This document shows, one piece after another, positions 15,135-23,550 of a stretch of 64,000 nt of DNA (its first letter is position 1; every line of letters begins with the position of its first letter). The notes beneath the pieces were generated by a model. It was not told the DNA's origin and ran no database searches. It saw nothing but the letters and a program-made list of their open reading frames with translations. Source of the stretch: Armatimonadota bacterium (GTDB lineage: Bacteria; Armatimonadota; Fimbriimonadia; Fimbriimonadales; Fimbriimonadaceae); NCBI GenBank assembly GCA_016789105.1, contig JAEURN010000002.1, positions 1 to 64,000 of the forward strand, written 5' to 3'. The position numbers were made by a program, and so were the translations under genes.

Positions 15135-15761
15135 ATGGAGAACCTCTACCCAATGCAAGTCGATGCGGTCACATTTAGTGATGAGCAACTCGCAGTTCTG
15201 GCATCAGCTCAGTGTAATGAGGTGTTTGAAGCCATCCCCTACGCTCATGCCTCATCAATTCGTGAAATTGCAAAGGAGGTCGATAAAAGCACTGCTTCAG
15301 TAGGAGAACATCTTGTCAAGCTTGTCGAAGCTGGGCTCGTTTTGGCTGTTGATTCTCGCAAAAGACGGGCACGAGAAGAGACTCTTTACGCACGATCCGC
15401 TTTTCGCTACAACCTTGACCCCCTCAAAATGAGCGATAAATCAAAGGAGCTCTATGTCACCAAGTTTCGATGTGAAATGAGGCAGATCGATCGACTGCAC
15501 GCTCTCGCACAAAAGGGGCTCAATAATGATGCGTCCCTCATCGATCACATGCTCTATAAAAACTTTGCTGGTTATTTGAGCCCAGAGGGTGCCACAAAGG
15601 TTAAAGAAGCCCTTGTTCAAGCCCTCAGGGTTTTTGTTGACAACATGGAAACAGATCCCGCAAAGCGCGAGTCCGGTCACTACGTCCGAGCCAAGTTTGC
15701 GGCCATCTTAATGCCAGCCCAGACCGAAAGCGAACGCCGAATCAGAAAGAAAAAGCCCTGA
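15135..15761 (+). CDS. ArsR-like winged-helix transcriptional regulator
   Basis: This 208-residue protein has a DNA-binding winged helix in its first 90 residues: IREIAKEVDKSTASVGEHLVKLVEAGLV is a helix-turn-helix, followed by a beta wing (VDSRKRRAREETLYARSA). The remainder is a helical domain with no recognised ligand site. ATG at 15135 is chosen; a GATACT box at 15101-15106 lies about 28 bases upstream, giving a short leader, while the upstream GTG at 15099 overlaps that box. Codon use and base composition are more AT-rich than neighbouring genes, suggesting recent acquisition. The target genes are unknown; the downstream PEP-CTERM gene is a candidate. Confidence 0.82.
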   Translation: MENLYPMQVDAVTFSDEQLAVLASAQCNEVFEAIPYAHASSIREIAKEVDKSTASVGEHLVKLVEAGLVLAVDSRKRRAREETLYARSAFRYNLDPLKMSDKSKELYVTKFRCEMRQIDRLHALAQKGLNNDASLIDHMLYKNFAGYLSPEGATKVKEALVQALRVFVDNMETDPAKRESGHYVRAKFAAILMPAQTESERRIRKKKP

Positions 15762-15827
15762 AACAAAAGCCCTATTTGCCGGAACAATTCACGAATCCGG
15801 TTATCATAGCGTTCGTTGAGGACACGT

Positions 15828-16907
15828 ATGACCCATTTCCAACGCTATCGCGCGCTCGCCCCCATAGCCCTGATGGCTTGTGCAGCTGTTGCCAATGCAG
15901 AACTGCACTACCATGTGACCGAAATCGGTGGTTTGCCCGGAGCCGACCACAGCTACATTTCGGCGATCAACAATTTGAACCACGTTGTCGGCACCAGTTA
16001 TGCTCCAGGAACGAGCCGAGGATTTATGTGGCGAGAAGATTGGGGCGTGCTTGAAGTCCACCTCTATCATGCGGACTCTAGCGTTGCCACCGACATCAAC
16101 GACAACGACGCCGTTGTTGGTTTCATGAGCGAGAACGGATTTGAGCATGGCTTTACAACCCACTATGGCGGTTGGTGGTTTAACGAAGGAATCGGCGGAG
16201 TATCCGGTGGTCACACTCAAGGGATCAACAACTTGAATCAAAGCGTAGGCGGCACCGGTTGGGCCGAAGACGTTCGGGCGACCGGGTGGCTTCTTGGTTC
16301 GCCAGGGTTTGGCTTGCCAAACTATGGGCCACAAGAACCATCAGTTGCATTCCGAATCAACGACTCTGGTGAGAGCGTTGGCTGGGCGAGACTCGCCGGA
16401 CTGACCCGCGCCACATGGTTCCGGAACAACAACACGGTGTTCGACCTCCACGGGATGTTGCCCGGCGGAACCACCTCTAGCATTGCCAAAGATATCAACA
16501 ACCTCGGGTGGGTCGTTGGTCATTTCCAAGATGGCAACAGTCACTCCTACGGTTTCGTTTTCAACCAAGAACTCGGTATGCAAGTGATAGACTATGGAAC
16601 CGTTGGGCTCAACCTAAACGCGATCAACAACAGCGGCATGGCGGTTGGTCGTAGCAACGGAAGCGAAGCGTTGATTTGGACTCAAAACACGGGACTAATC
16701 AACATGAATTCGCTGATCGACCCCAATGATGGTTGGGATCTTGTAAACGCGATTGACATTAACGATAACGGATGGATTACCGGCCACGGAGTGCACAACG
16801 GTGTCTATACGACTTTTGTTGCGCGGCCCGATTCGGTTCCCGAGCCGGCGAGCCTATCAATCATCGCCATTGGTCTTGGCACCTTGGTCGCTCGACGGCG
16901 GCGATAA
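15828..16907 (+). CDS. PEP-CTERM protein with HAF repeats
   Basis: This 359-residue secreted protein has a signal peptide (ALAPIALMACAAVANA). It contains about seven repeats of the pattern [AD]IN[ND]xGxxVG (AINNLNHVVG, DINDNDAVVG, GINNLNQSVG, RINDSGESVG, DINNLGWVVG, AINNSGMAVG, DINDNGWITG). These are the extracellular HAF-family repeats that form beta propellers. The C-terminus VPEPASLSIIAIG followed by VARRRR is a PEP-CTERM signal for sorting by an exosortase/archaeosortase-type enzyme. ATG at 15828 follows GAGGACAC, a usable Shine-Dalgarno; TATCAT at 15802-15807 is the probable -10. The binding partner is unknown. Confidence 0.9.
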   Translation: MTHFQRYRALAPIALMACAAVANAELHYHVTEIGGLPGADHSYISAINNLNHVVGTSYAPGTSRGFMWREDWGVLEVHLYHADSSVATDINDNDAVVGFMSENGFEHGFTTHYGGWWFNEGIGGVSGGHTQGINNLNQSVGGTGWAEDVRATGWLLGSPGFGLPNYGPQEPSVAFRINDSGESVGWARLAGLTRATWFRNNNTVFDLHGMLPGGTTSSIAKDINNLGWVVGHFQDGNSHSYGFVFNQELGMQVIDYGTVGLNLNAINNSGMAVGRSNGSEALIWTQNTGLINMNSLIDPNDGWDLVNAIDINDNGWITGHGVHNGVYTTFVARPDSVPEPASLSIIAIGLGTLVARRRR

Positions 16908-16924
16908 CGGTTCATAGTCGGGGC

Positions 16925-17134
16925 TTACCAATCCCAAAGACTGTAATGGTCAGGGTCGGTGAGCTCCCGCTCATTTTCCGGCAACGCTTGTTCAATCAAA
17001 GCTCGGTGATACGCCTCAAGCGCCGCGCAACCGCCAAAAAACGTCAAAGCCGGGTGTTTGGCCCGGCCCGGCAATCTGCACTCGCCAAAGTCGGCCACCA
17101 CTTTGCACACCTGGGGGTCATCTTTTAACTGCAA
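16925..17134 (-). pseudogene. Truncated DinB-family gene remnant
   Basis: The last 45 or so codons (GRAKHPALTFFGGCAALEAYHR onward to DPDHYSLWDW) closely match the C-terminus of the intact DinB protein at 18027-18485 (GRAKQPVLTFFAYCVAHEAYHR to DPDHYGLWEW), and the DNA matches well over about 200 bp. The upstream two thirds of the gene, including the first metal-binding His region, is absent and replaced by unrelated AT-rich sequence. It is therefore a duplicated and decayed fragment, in the same orientation as the intact copy about 1 kb away. Confidence 0.8.
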
Positions 17135-17179
17135 TAAAATTTCTTTAAAAAATCACAATGAATTATTTGTGCGAGATCC

Positions 17180-17208
17180 TTGAAAAATGCTCAGAAAACT
17201 GGCAAAAT
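17180..17208 (+). promoter_or_regulatory. Probable sigma-70-type promoter for the PEP-CTERM gene
   Basis: TTGAAA (17180-17185) and CAAAAT (17203-17208) are separated by 17 bp within an AT-rich stretch that contrasts with its surroundings. This gives a leader of about 30 nt containing the Shine-Dalgarno sequence of the gene at 17247. Confidence 0.5.
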
Positions 17209-17246
17209 TAGTTTTTCACCCAAATGGGTGGAGAGGAGCAAACAGC

Positions 17247-17990
17247 ATGGAATTCAAAACGACCTTGGCCGTCGGCATGATTGCCGTCGCCTCCTTGGCA
17301 CAGGCACAAAACATCACGTCCCGTAAGGGCGAAATGAGCTACACCTATGTTTACGGTGCGGGCGGAGACAGCCACTCGGACTCGTACTCAAACGTGAAGA
17401 CGGCAATTCTCGGTAGCGACTTTGACGACGCCTTTTTCACCGGTTCGACCAGCGGCGTGCTGCCGGGCGGAACCCCCTATGCCGCCGGCGTGGGCACCAA
17501 CCAGCATTACGAATATGCGGTCACCGGGCCGACCTCGTCCTTTAGCTCGATCTCGGCTTCCGGGTCGACAACCGTCACCACAACAACTTCTGGCGCAGGC
17601 ACGGCCCAAATGCTGTCCTCTAACCCGGGGAACGAACAGGTCATCGAATTCACGTTGGATTCGTCGGTCGACTACACGCTCTCCGGCATGATCGAAACAT
17701 CCCTCACCAACGCCGGAACGGCAAACTACGTTGACCTGAGGAGGTTCGATGGCATCACTTGGCAGATCGTTTACACGTCGATCTTCTTGCCCAACCAACA
17801 AGGCACGATTGCCTCGGCTGGGACTTTGACGGCCGGGCAGTACCGGTTGGGATCCGGCATCGCGCTCAATGCGTTTGGCAACCAAAATGAATCGGGGTCG
17901 TACAACTACCAGTTCGACGTCGTCCCCGAACCGGCCACGTGCCTGCTGGCCATCCCCGCATTGGCCCTTCTCCGGAAAAAGCGGAAATAA
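17247..17990 (+). CDS. PEP-CTERM sorting-domain secreted protein
   Basis: This 247-residue protein has a signal peptide (MEFKTTLAVGMIAVASLAQAQ), a Ser/Thr/Gly-rich beta-structured body with a low-complexity STTVTTTTSGAGTA segment, and a PEP-CTERM end: VVPEPATCLLAIPALALLRKKRK. ATG at 17247 is preceded by GAGAGGAG about eight bases upstream, a clear ribosome binding site unlike most neighbours. It is exported and then anchored or released after processing by an exosortase that is not encoded in this window. It sits between a truncated and an intact DinB gene. Confidence 0.9.
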   Translation: MEFKTTLAVGMIAVASLAQAQNITSRKGEMSYTYVYGAGGDSHSDSYSNVKTAILGSDFDDAFFTGSTSGVLPGGTPYAAGVGTNQHYEYAVTGPTSSFSSISASGSTTVTTTTSGAGTAQMLSSNPGNEQVIEFTLDSSVDYTLSGMIETSLTNAGTANYVDLRRFDGITWQIVYTSIFLPNQQGTIASAGTLTAGQYRLGSGIALNAFGNQNESGSYNYQFDVVPEPATCLLAIPALALLRKKRK

Positions 17991-18026
17991 CCTCTCGGAA
18001 TCCCGGTAGCTAGGCCGGGGATGTGC

Positions 18027-18485
18027 TCAATGGGCGGGAGTTTGCCATTCCCACAGGCCGTAATGGTCTGGGTCGGCAAGTTCTCGCCCGTTTTCCCGCA
18101 ACGCTTGTTCGATCAAAGCTCGGTGGTACGCCTCATGCGCCACGCAATAGGCAAAAAACGTCAAAACCGGTTGTTTGGCCCGGCCCGGAGACCCGGCCCT
18201 ATTCCGGATCAAAGTCTGCATGAGCCGGTTGGATTCCTCCAAACCCGCTTGGATCTCTTGCCTCTCAGCGGTTTTGGCGTTCAAAGGCTTGAAATCGAAT
18301 GCCGGCATCCCTTTAACCCCCTCGCACCACATGCCGCGCACTTTGACCAGGTGCACAAAGGCTGACCGCACCGTTTTGCCGCGCCCCGGTTTCAAATCAA
18401 AGGCATCATCGGGGATCAGAGCCAGCAATCGCTGGTTCACGTCGTTGTTTGCGTCCCAAGCGGCGACCAGGTCTTCTTGATCCAC
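18027..18485 (-). CDS. DinB/DUF664-like four-helix protein
   Basis: This 152-residue protein belongs to the DinB superfamily of metal-binding four-helix bundles. The pattern includes VRSAFVHLVKVRGMWCEG (first His helix) and AHEAYHRALIEQALRENGREL (HxxxH helix) and ends GLWEWQTPAH. Relatives include bacillithiol and mycothiol transferases and thiol-dependent detoxification enzymes; the substrate here is unknown. GTG at 18485 lies six bases downstream of TAGACT on the minus strand, indicating a leaderless mRNA. A partial duplicate lies at 16925-17134. Confidence 0.85.
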   Translation of the reverse strand: MDQEDLVAAWDANNDVNQRLLALIPDDAFDLKPGRGKTVRSAFVHLVKVRGMWCEGVKGMPAFDFKPLNAKTAERQEIQAGLEESNRLMQTLIRNRAGSPGRAKQPVLTFFAYCVAHEAYHRALIEQALRENGRELADPDHYGLWEWQTPAH

Positions 18486-18532
18486 CTCGGGAGTCTACCG
18501 AGGCCCAAAGCCCGCACAACCCATAATAGGGC
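18486..18532. promoter_or_regulatory. 47-bp divergent promoter region, both genes leaderless
   Basis: TAGACT (minus, 18497-18492) lies six bases before the GTG of the DinB gene. CATAAT (plus, 18522-18527) lies five bases before the GTG of dus. No Shine-Dalgarno fits between either box and its start codon. Confidence 0.7.
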
Positions 18533-19561
18533 GTGGCTGAACGGGATCGCCCTGCCTTGATCCTCGCCCCGATGGACGGCATCACCGATGCCGCCATGCG
18601 GGCGTTCCAGGGTGCCCAAGGGGCGTTCACCGGTGCCGTTAGCGAGTTTGTCCGGGTCAGCAATCAGCCGCTCCCGCGCAAAGTGTTTGCCCGGGATATC
18701 CCGGAGCTTGCAACCGGCTGCCGGACCGAAACCGGACTCCATGTTCAGGTTCAAATCTTGGGTGGCGATCCCGATTGCATGGCCGCCAGCGCCCTCAACG
18801 CCGTTTCTGCCGGAGCCGACTCGCTCGACATCAACTTTGGTTGCCCGGCCCCCACCGTCAACCGCAACGACGGAGGAGCCTCAATCCTCCGGTGCCCTAA
18901 CCGGGTTTTTGAAATCACCCGCGCGGTACGGCAAGCCGTCCCCCCCGAAATCCCGGTCAGCGTGAAAGTCCGGCTCGGTTGGGATACCATCGACGCCATC
19001 CACGCCAATGCCGAAATGGCAGAACGCGCCGGTGCCGCCTGGATCACCATCCACGCCCGGACTAAAACGCAAGGCTACTCCCCGCCCGTCTATTGGGAAC
19101 CCGTCGCGCAGGTGCGCCGGAGTGCTTCCATCCCCATTGTCGCCAATGGCGATATTTGGACATTGGATGACCTGGAGCGGTGCGAAAGCATGACCGGGTG
19201 CCGTCACTTCATGATCGGGAGGCCAGCCCTGGCCGATCCGAGGTTTCCCCACCTGGCCGCCCAACACCTTGGCCTGGCCAAACGATCCCCAATCCCCTCA
19301 ACCGACTGGGTTGCCTTGTTTGAGGGGTTGCTCGCCTTTTCAGACCGGTTTTATGGGCCAGGCAACCCCCATTCACTCAACCGCCTGAAACAGTGGTTGG
19401 CATTGGCTTCCCGATTCGGCCAATTCGAAGGATTCGACAACTTGAAGAGGATTCCAGACCGGCGAGGATTCCTGGATGCATTGAAAGCATCTCAAGCTCC
19501 GTCGGACTTCATTTCAGATCCATCAGCGGCGTCCCGCCGTCCAGTTTCCCCGGTCGGCTGA
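18533..19561 (+). CDS. dus: tRNA-dihydrouridine synthase
   Basis: This 342-residue FMN-dependent enzyme reduces specific uridines in the tRNA D-loop or elsewhere to dihydrouridine. The start region ILAPMDGITDAAMRAF binds FMN. The catalytic Cys lies in INFGCPAPTVNRNDGGASIL, and ITIHARTKTQGYSP carries the conserved His and phosphate contact. PTVNRNDGGA resembles the DusC subgroup more than DusA or DusB, though that is a light inference. GTG at 18533 is five bases after CATAAT, so the message is probably leaderless. Confidence 0.93.
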   Translation: MAERDRPALILAPMDGITDAAMRAFQGAQGAFTGAVSEFVRVSNQPLPRKVFARDIPELATGCRTETGLHVQVQILGGDPDCMAASALNAVSAGADSLDINFGCPAPTVNRNDGGASILRCPNRVFEITRAVRQAVPPEIPVSVKVRLGWDTIDAIHANAEMAERAGAAWITIHARTKTQGYSPPVYWEPVAQVRRSASIPIVANGDIWTLDDLERCESMTGCRHFMIGRPALADPRFPHLAAQHLGLAKRSPIPSTDWVALFEGLLAFSDRFYGPGNPHSLNRLKQWLALASRFGQFEGFDNLKRIPDRRGFLDALKASQAPSDFISDPSAASRRPVSPVG

Positions 19562-19631
19562 TCCTTTTCGACCGGCTCTGTCCCGCCCCGTGATTGCCCC
19601 AGCCGGGCCGATTCATGTAACCTGGCAAAAA

Positions 19632-20624
19632 TTGGCGATCCCCTTTTTCATCGCAACCTACACGGCTCCCAACGGATCACAGGGGATCTACAAATCCACC
19701 CTAGATCTGGAAACCGGTGCCCTTTCTCAGCCAATCCTGGCCGCTGCGACCCCCAACCCCAGTTACCTGGCCATTTCCCCGGATCGACGCTGGATTGCTT
19801 GCGTGAACGAACAGAACCCGGGCCAAATGACGCTTTTTTCGCTCTCGCCGGAGGATGAGCTCCATGATCCCCGCGTTTTGCCGTTGCAAGGCAAGGGGCC
19901 CTGCTTTCTGCAATTTTTGCCAGATTCCCAGAGCCTGCTAGCCGCAAGCTATGGCTCAGGAGATTTCGAGTGCGTCTCCTTGGCCGGCAAACCGCTGTGG
20001 GGTTGGAACAACGTCCAAGCTGGACAATCACCGCCCCACGCCCACTGTCTCCAACCCCTGCCAAATTCTCCGTTCGCCGTCGGCACAGACCTCGGGCGGG
20101 ACTTGGTCTTGACCTTTCGAGATGGGCGGCCGGTGCAAGCGCATGTTTTGGCCGCCGGCTCTCCTCGCCACTTCGCTTTCGACCCGACGGGGAAGCGGCT
20201 TTATGTCGGCAGCGAGCACGGCAACTCCGTCACAACCCTTGAAATCGACCGGGAATCGGGGGCCATGACCGAAACCCAAACGCTCAGCACCTTGCCCATG
20301 GATTTCCAGGGCAACAACACGACAGCGGAGGTCTTGCTCCACCCTTCTGGCAAGTGGCTGTATGTCTCCAACCGGGGACACGATTCCATCGCGTGCTTCC
20401 CCCGTTTGCCAAACGGGGTTTTGGCGAAGCCGTCCATTGCCACCATCGCCGCCAAAACCCCGCGCGGCATGGCGATCGACCCCTCTGGCCGTTACCTTTT
20501 GGTTGCCGGGCAGGAGAACGGAATCGTCACCAGCCTCAAGATCGACGGATCGACCGGCCTCCCATCGCCGACAGGGTTCGAAATCAAACTGTCAAAGCCT
20601 GTGCATATGCTTTTCCTGGACTAA
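19632..20624 (+). CDS. Lactonase family beta-propeller protein (6-phosphogluconolactonase-like)
   Basis: This 330-residue seven-bladed propeller of the YbhE/Pgl lactonase family (PF10282) starts MAIPFFIATYTAPNGSQGIY, matching the usual FYVGTYT...GIY opening. Family-typical motifs follow: SPDRRWIACVNE, PRHFAFDPTGKRLYVGSEHGNSV, HPSGKWLYVSNRGHDSIACF and KTPRGMAIDPSGRYLLVAGQE. Such proteins hydrolyse 6-phosphogluconolactone or other lactones. TTG at 19632 is chosen because the N-terminus then matches the family and a TAACCT box lies eight bases upstream; GTG at 19590 would add 14 unexplained residues. It is convergent with the M14 peptidase gene and abuts it exactly. Confidence 0.87.
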   Translation: MAIPFFIATYTAPNGSQGIYKSTLDLETGALSQPILAAATPNPSYLAISPDRRWIACVNEQNPGQMTLFSLSPEDELHDPRVLPLQGKGPCFLQFLPDSQSLLAASYGSGDFECVSLAGKPLWGWNNVQAGQSPPHAHCLQPLPNSPFAVGTDLGRDLVLTFRDGRPVQAHVLAAGSPRHFAFDPTGKRLYVGSEHGNSVTTLEIDRESGAMTETQTLSTLPMDFQGNNTTAEVLLHPSGKWLYVSNRGHDSIACFPRLPNGVLAKPSIATIAAKTPRGMAIDPSGRYLLVAGQENGIVTSLKIDGSTGLPSPTGFEIKLSKPVHMLFLD

Positions 20625-23141
20625 CTACCCTGGGCCGAGAACTATGGCGTTCAAAACCATTTTCCAAAGGCCCGGCCATTGAGCGCGTTCCGTCGGGTCG
20701 TCTGCAAACCAAGTCACCCGACCCCGGCCAAGCTCAACCGATTCGCACCAGGACGTCCCTTCCAATGTCTTTGGCGAATCATCCCAGGCCCAGCCGCTAA
20801 GAAACCCATTGGGCACAACTTTGGCCGCCGATTGCCCGTCGCCCTTGAAAAATCGGGTGCCAGAAATCGGCACCGCCAACTTGACCTTCCCATCTTTGTC
20901 CCGTGGGTAGCCGTATGAAATCACACTGGAGGAATCCAGTTCAGCGCGGAACAAGGTGCCCGGGATCTCGTCTTCCCCATCGACGCCTTTGAGGTCAAAG
21001 AACCCATCCCCTCCCATGGCCCAATCGCCGCCACCCAGCAAAACAAGCGACCCGCCCTCCGAAACCCATTCCCGCAGAGATTCGTCCAGCTTGAGGCTGA
21101 CTCCGGCCGGGATCACCAAAGCCGTCACGTCTGGGAGTGCGGCTTTCCAGCCCCGGCTGGTCAGCGATCGGAACGGGAGTTGGAATTCCCTCTCCATTAA
21201 GTACCACAGCGAACCTCCACTCAGACTCCCGGCATCGCCCAAGACCACTCCGATTTCCGGTTTGCGCAAGTATTGGATGGTCTCGCTCCCGGGTCCCTGC
21301 CGACCGACGTCAGGGAAACTCGTGGACAACGGGAGCCACCCGTTCCGCCGATCCGCAAACCGCGACAAATCCGCCTCCGGGTTGCGCTGCCTGAGAACCA
21401 AGAACGAGCCGGGCAGGACCCCCTGCCCTTGGACGACCATCTTTTTGCGAACCAACGAGACCCGGATCCCCGACCTCATGGCCGCAACCGCTTCGAACAT
21501 GTCGTCCCGGTCGCGATAGGGCAGGTAATAGCCGACAACCGGGCCATCGACGGCGAAGGACGGGTCGCCGATCATGGACATCCCGAATCCAGGCGTGTCT
21601 TCGCACCACCAGGCGTCGATTCCATAGGCGTATGGCAGGCTCCAACCCGTCAGGTCGTAAAACTCGAAATTGTCGATCTCATCAAACGGCTGACCATCCT
21701 TGCGGGCCTGGGCGAGCTTCTTCTGCCGTTCGACGAACTCCGGTTCAAAATCACTTCCGGGCTCTAACATCGCCTTGGCGAGCGGACCTTGGCTTTGCGC
21801 CATGTCAACTACGAGGCTTGGGCCGCTGAACTCGCGCCGACCCGATTCTCTCGACCAATAGTCGTGAGATTTGGCTTGTGTCCAGACCCCTTCGGTATAC
21901 GTGCTTTCGACACCCATCCGGCCTAGATGGGTTTGCAAACGGAGCAGCTCCCGCCGGTCGCCTTGGAGCACGACCCGCTTGAAATCACCTGCGAATTCCC
22001 CGCTATTCGCCGCCATTTTGAAGTCGGCGTAATCCGACATAAGCCCCTCAGCTTGGGTGGCGGCACCCTGGATCACGGCCAATGCGCTGACCATGTGCTT
22101 TTCAATGCCCTCGCGCAAGGTCACCGTGAACCCGTCCCGGTCTTCGGAATTGATGACCCGGCCGCCATTGGTTTCGTGCGTCATACCGATCGCCCCCGTC
22201 AAGGTGGCAAATGAATCGAGATAGCACGGCGCATACAAGTCAAAACTGTCGCGCACAAAATAGCTCCAACCCTGGCCGTCGAACGCTTGGGCCGTTGCCC
22301 GGCCGAAGATTTCCGTCCACTTGACATACCGATCCCGGCCGACGTTGACGTTGATGCTTTGCTGGACAGGCGGCATAAAGTAGTTTTCGACCTGGCCATG
22401 TTGGTCTGCATAGACCTGGGGGTTCCAGGAAAGCATGAATACCACTTCTTGGCGGGTTTCCAGCTGGCTCATCGCAATCCGGTCGCGGTTCATATCGAAC
22501 CGGTAATGGTTCGCGCGGCCCAAAAATGCGGAAGGGATAGCCCGGTCGTAGCTCCCCTCTTTGCCATTGCCGTTGGGGATGGAATTGTAGGCCACCACAT
22601 ACCGTTCGTGACCATCAGGGTTGTAGCAGGGGTTGACCATGACCACGACCTTTTCCAAGGCCCCCACAATCGCCGGGTCGTTGCTGGCCGCCAGGTTGTA
22701 GATAAGGGCCATTGCACTTTCAAAACTCGCCGTTTCGTCGCCATGGATGCATTCGTTGACCCAGACGATCGGCGGCGTGCTTTCCAATCCGCGCAAGCTG
22801 TCGCCCTTCTTTGCTTTAGCCAGTCGGGCATGGGCCGCCCGGATTTCGTCGAGGCGGGCGATGTTCCCCGGGGAACTAATGGCGACCACCCGCAACGGCC
22901 TCCCTTCGGTGCTGGTGCCATAGGGCAAGTACTTGGTCCGAGCGCTCGAATCCACAATCGCGCGCACCACCCTTTCCTGATCCATCAACACGGTGTGGCG
23001 CGTGCCAAGTCGATAGCCTAAGACTTGTTCGGGTTCGGGGATCGAGTCCTCGTAGGGCGCATGCGCGCGCAGCCGATCCCCATCGGCGATTGCCGGGCGG
23101 GAAAGCACGGCCGCAAGACCCAGGGAAAACGCTCCAAGCAT
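20625..23141 (-). CDS. Secreted M14 family zinc carboxypeptidase
   Basis: This 838-residue exported peptidase has a signal peptide (MLGAFSLGLAAVLSRPAIA) and an M14 catalytic domain from about 60 to 370. Zinc ligands are His and Glu in NECIHGDE and a later His in VYADQHGQVENYF; MTHETNGG supplies the likely catalytic Glu. The long C-terminal part includes a type 1 glutamine amidotransferase-like region (VTALVIPAGVSL...EWVSEGGSLVLLGGGDWA) seen in other large M14 proteins. It should trim peptides outside the membrane. TATACT lies six bases before the ATG, so the mRNA is probably leaderless. Confidence 0.9.
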   Translation of the reverse strand: MLGAFSLGLAAVLSRPAIADGDRLRAHAPYEDSIPEPEQVLGYRLGTRHTVLMDQERVVRAIVDSSARTKYLPYGTSTEGRPLRVVAISSPGNIARLDEIRAAHARLAKAKKGDSLRGLESTPPIVWVNECIHGDETASFESAMALIYNLAASNDPAIVGALEKVVVMVNPCYNPDGHERYVVAYNSIPNGNGKEGSYDRAIPSAFLGRANHYRFDMNRDRIAMSQLETRQEVVFMLSWNPQVYADQHGQVENYFMPPVQQSINVNVGRDRYVKWTEIFGRATAQAFDGQGWSYFVRDSFDLYAPCYLDSFATLTGAIGMTHETNGGRVINSEDRDGFTVTLREGIEKHMVSALAVIQGAATQAEGLMSDYADFKMAANSGEFAGDFKRVVLQGDRRELLRLQTHLGRMGVESTYTEGVWTQAKSHDYWSRESGRREFSGPSLVVDMAQSQGPLAKAMLEPGSDFEPEFVERQKKLAQARKDGQPFDEIDNFEFYDLTGWSLPYAYGIDAWWCEDTPGFGMSMIGDPSFAVDGPVVGYYLPYRDRDDMFEAVAAMRSGIRVSLVRKKMVVQGQGVLPGSFLVLRQRNPEADLSRFADRRNGWLPLSTSFPDVGRQGPGSETIQYLRKPEIGVVLGDAGSLSGGSLWYLMEREFQLPFRSLTSRGWKAALPDVTALVIPAGVSLKLDESLREWVSEGGSLVLLGGGDWAMGGDGFFDLKGVDGEDEIPGTLFRAELDSSSVISYGYPRDKDGKVKLAVPISGTRFFKGDGQSAAKVVPNGFLSGWAWDDSPKTLEGTSWCESVELGRGRVTWFADDPTERAQWPGLWKMVLNAIVLGPG

Positions 23142-23237
23142 CGCCGGAGTATAACGCGCCCGGGCAGGCAGAAGCCTCTGAGATCGTCAATCATCCGTTG
23201 GTCAGCCGACAAACGGGTCAGGCAAATGCCGGTTCCC

Positions 23238-23549
23238 CTAAACCTCAAGGACTGACAGTTCGAATCCGTCGGCAGACTCGCCCAACATGCCCTGTATGGC
23301 TCCCACCAGTCCCTCTGGATCGCAATCGGCCAACCAAGGAACCTGGAGCACGTGCGAAACCGATTCCGGGTCGGGCCCGTTGATCTCGCAATATTCGAAG
23401 TCAAACGAAACCACCCCGCTTCGTCCCGCCGAACGGAGTTCGGAAATCAGTGATCCGACATCAGCCGCCAGTTCTTCCACCGAACCCGCCGTGCTGGCCG
23501 CCACAAACAGGTTGCCGAATTGATCCGTTGCTTCCCACTGAACCGCCAT
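23238..23549 (-). CDS. Hypothetical protein, 103 aa
   Basis: This small soluble acidic protein (MAVQWEATDQFGNLFVAAST) has a possible alpha/beta fold and no recognised family. ATG at 23549 lies one base after the TGA of hisC, so it is co-transcribed and perhaps translationally coupled. The longer in-frame start would overlap the hisC end. There are no motifs suggesting catalysis; two Cys residues are present (YCEI, ADCD). Confidence 0.6.
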   Translation of the reverse strand: MAVQWEATDQFGNLFVAASTAGSVEELAADVGSLISELRSAGRSGVVSFDFEYCEINGPDPESVSHVLQVPWLADCDPEGLVGAIQGMLGESADGFELSVLEV

Positions 23550-23550
23550 A

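Noticed and set aside
16925-17134. A functional 69-residue protein
   Set aside because: It is only the C-terminal part of the nearby DinB family protein and lacks the first metal-binding helix, so it is treated as a remnant.
20679-23383. Plus-strand open frames opposite the M14 peptidase
   Set aside because: The minus-strand gene has signal peptide, zinc ligands and a promoter box; the opposite frames are Arg/Pro-rich composition artefacts.
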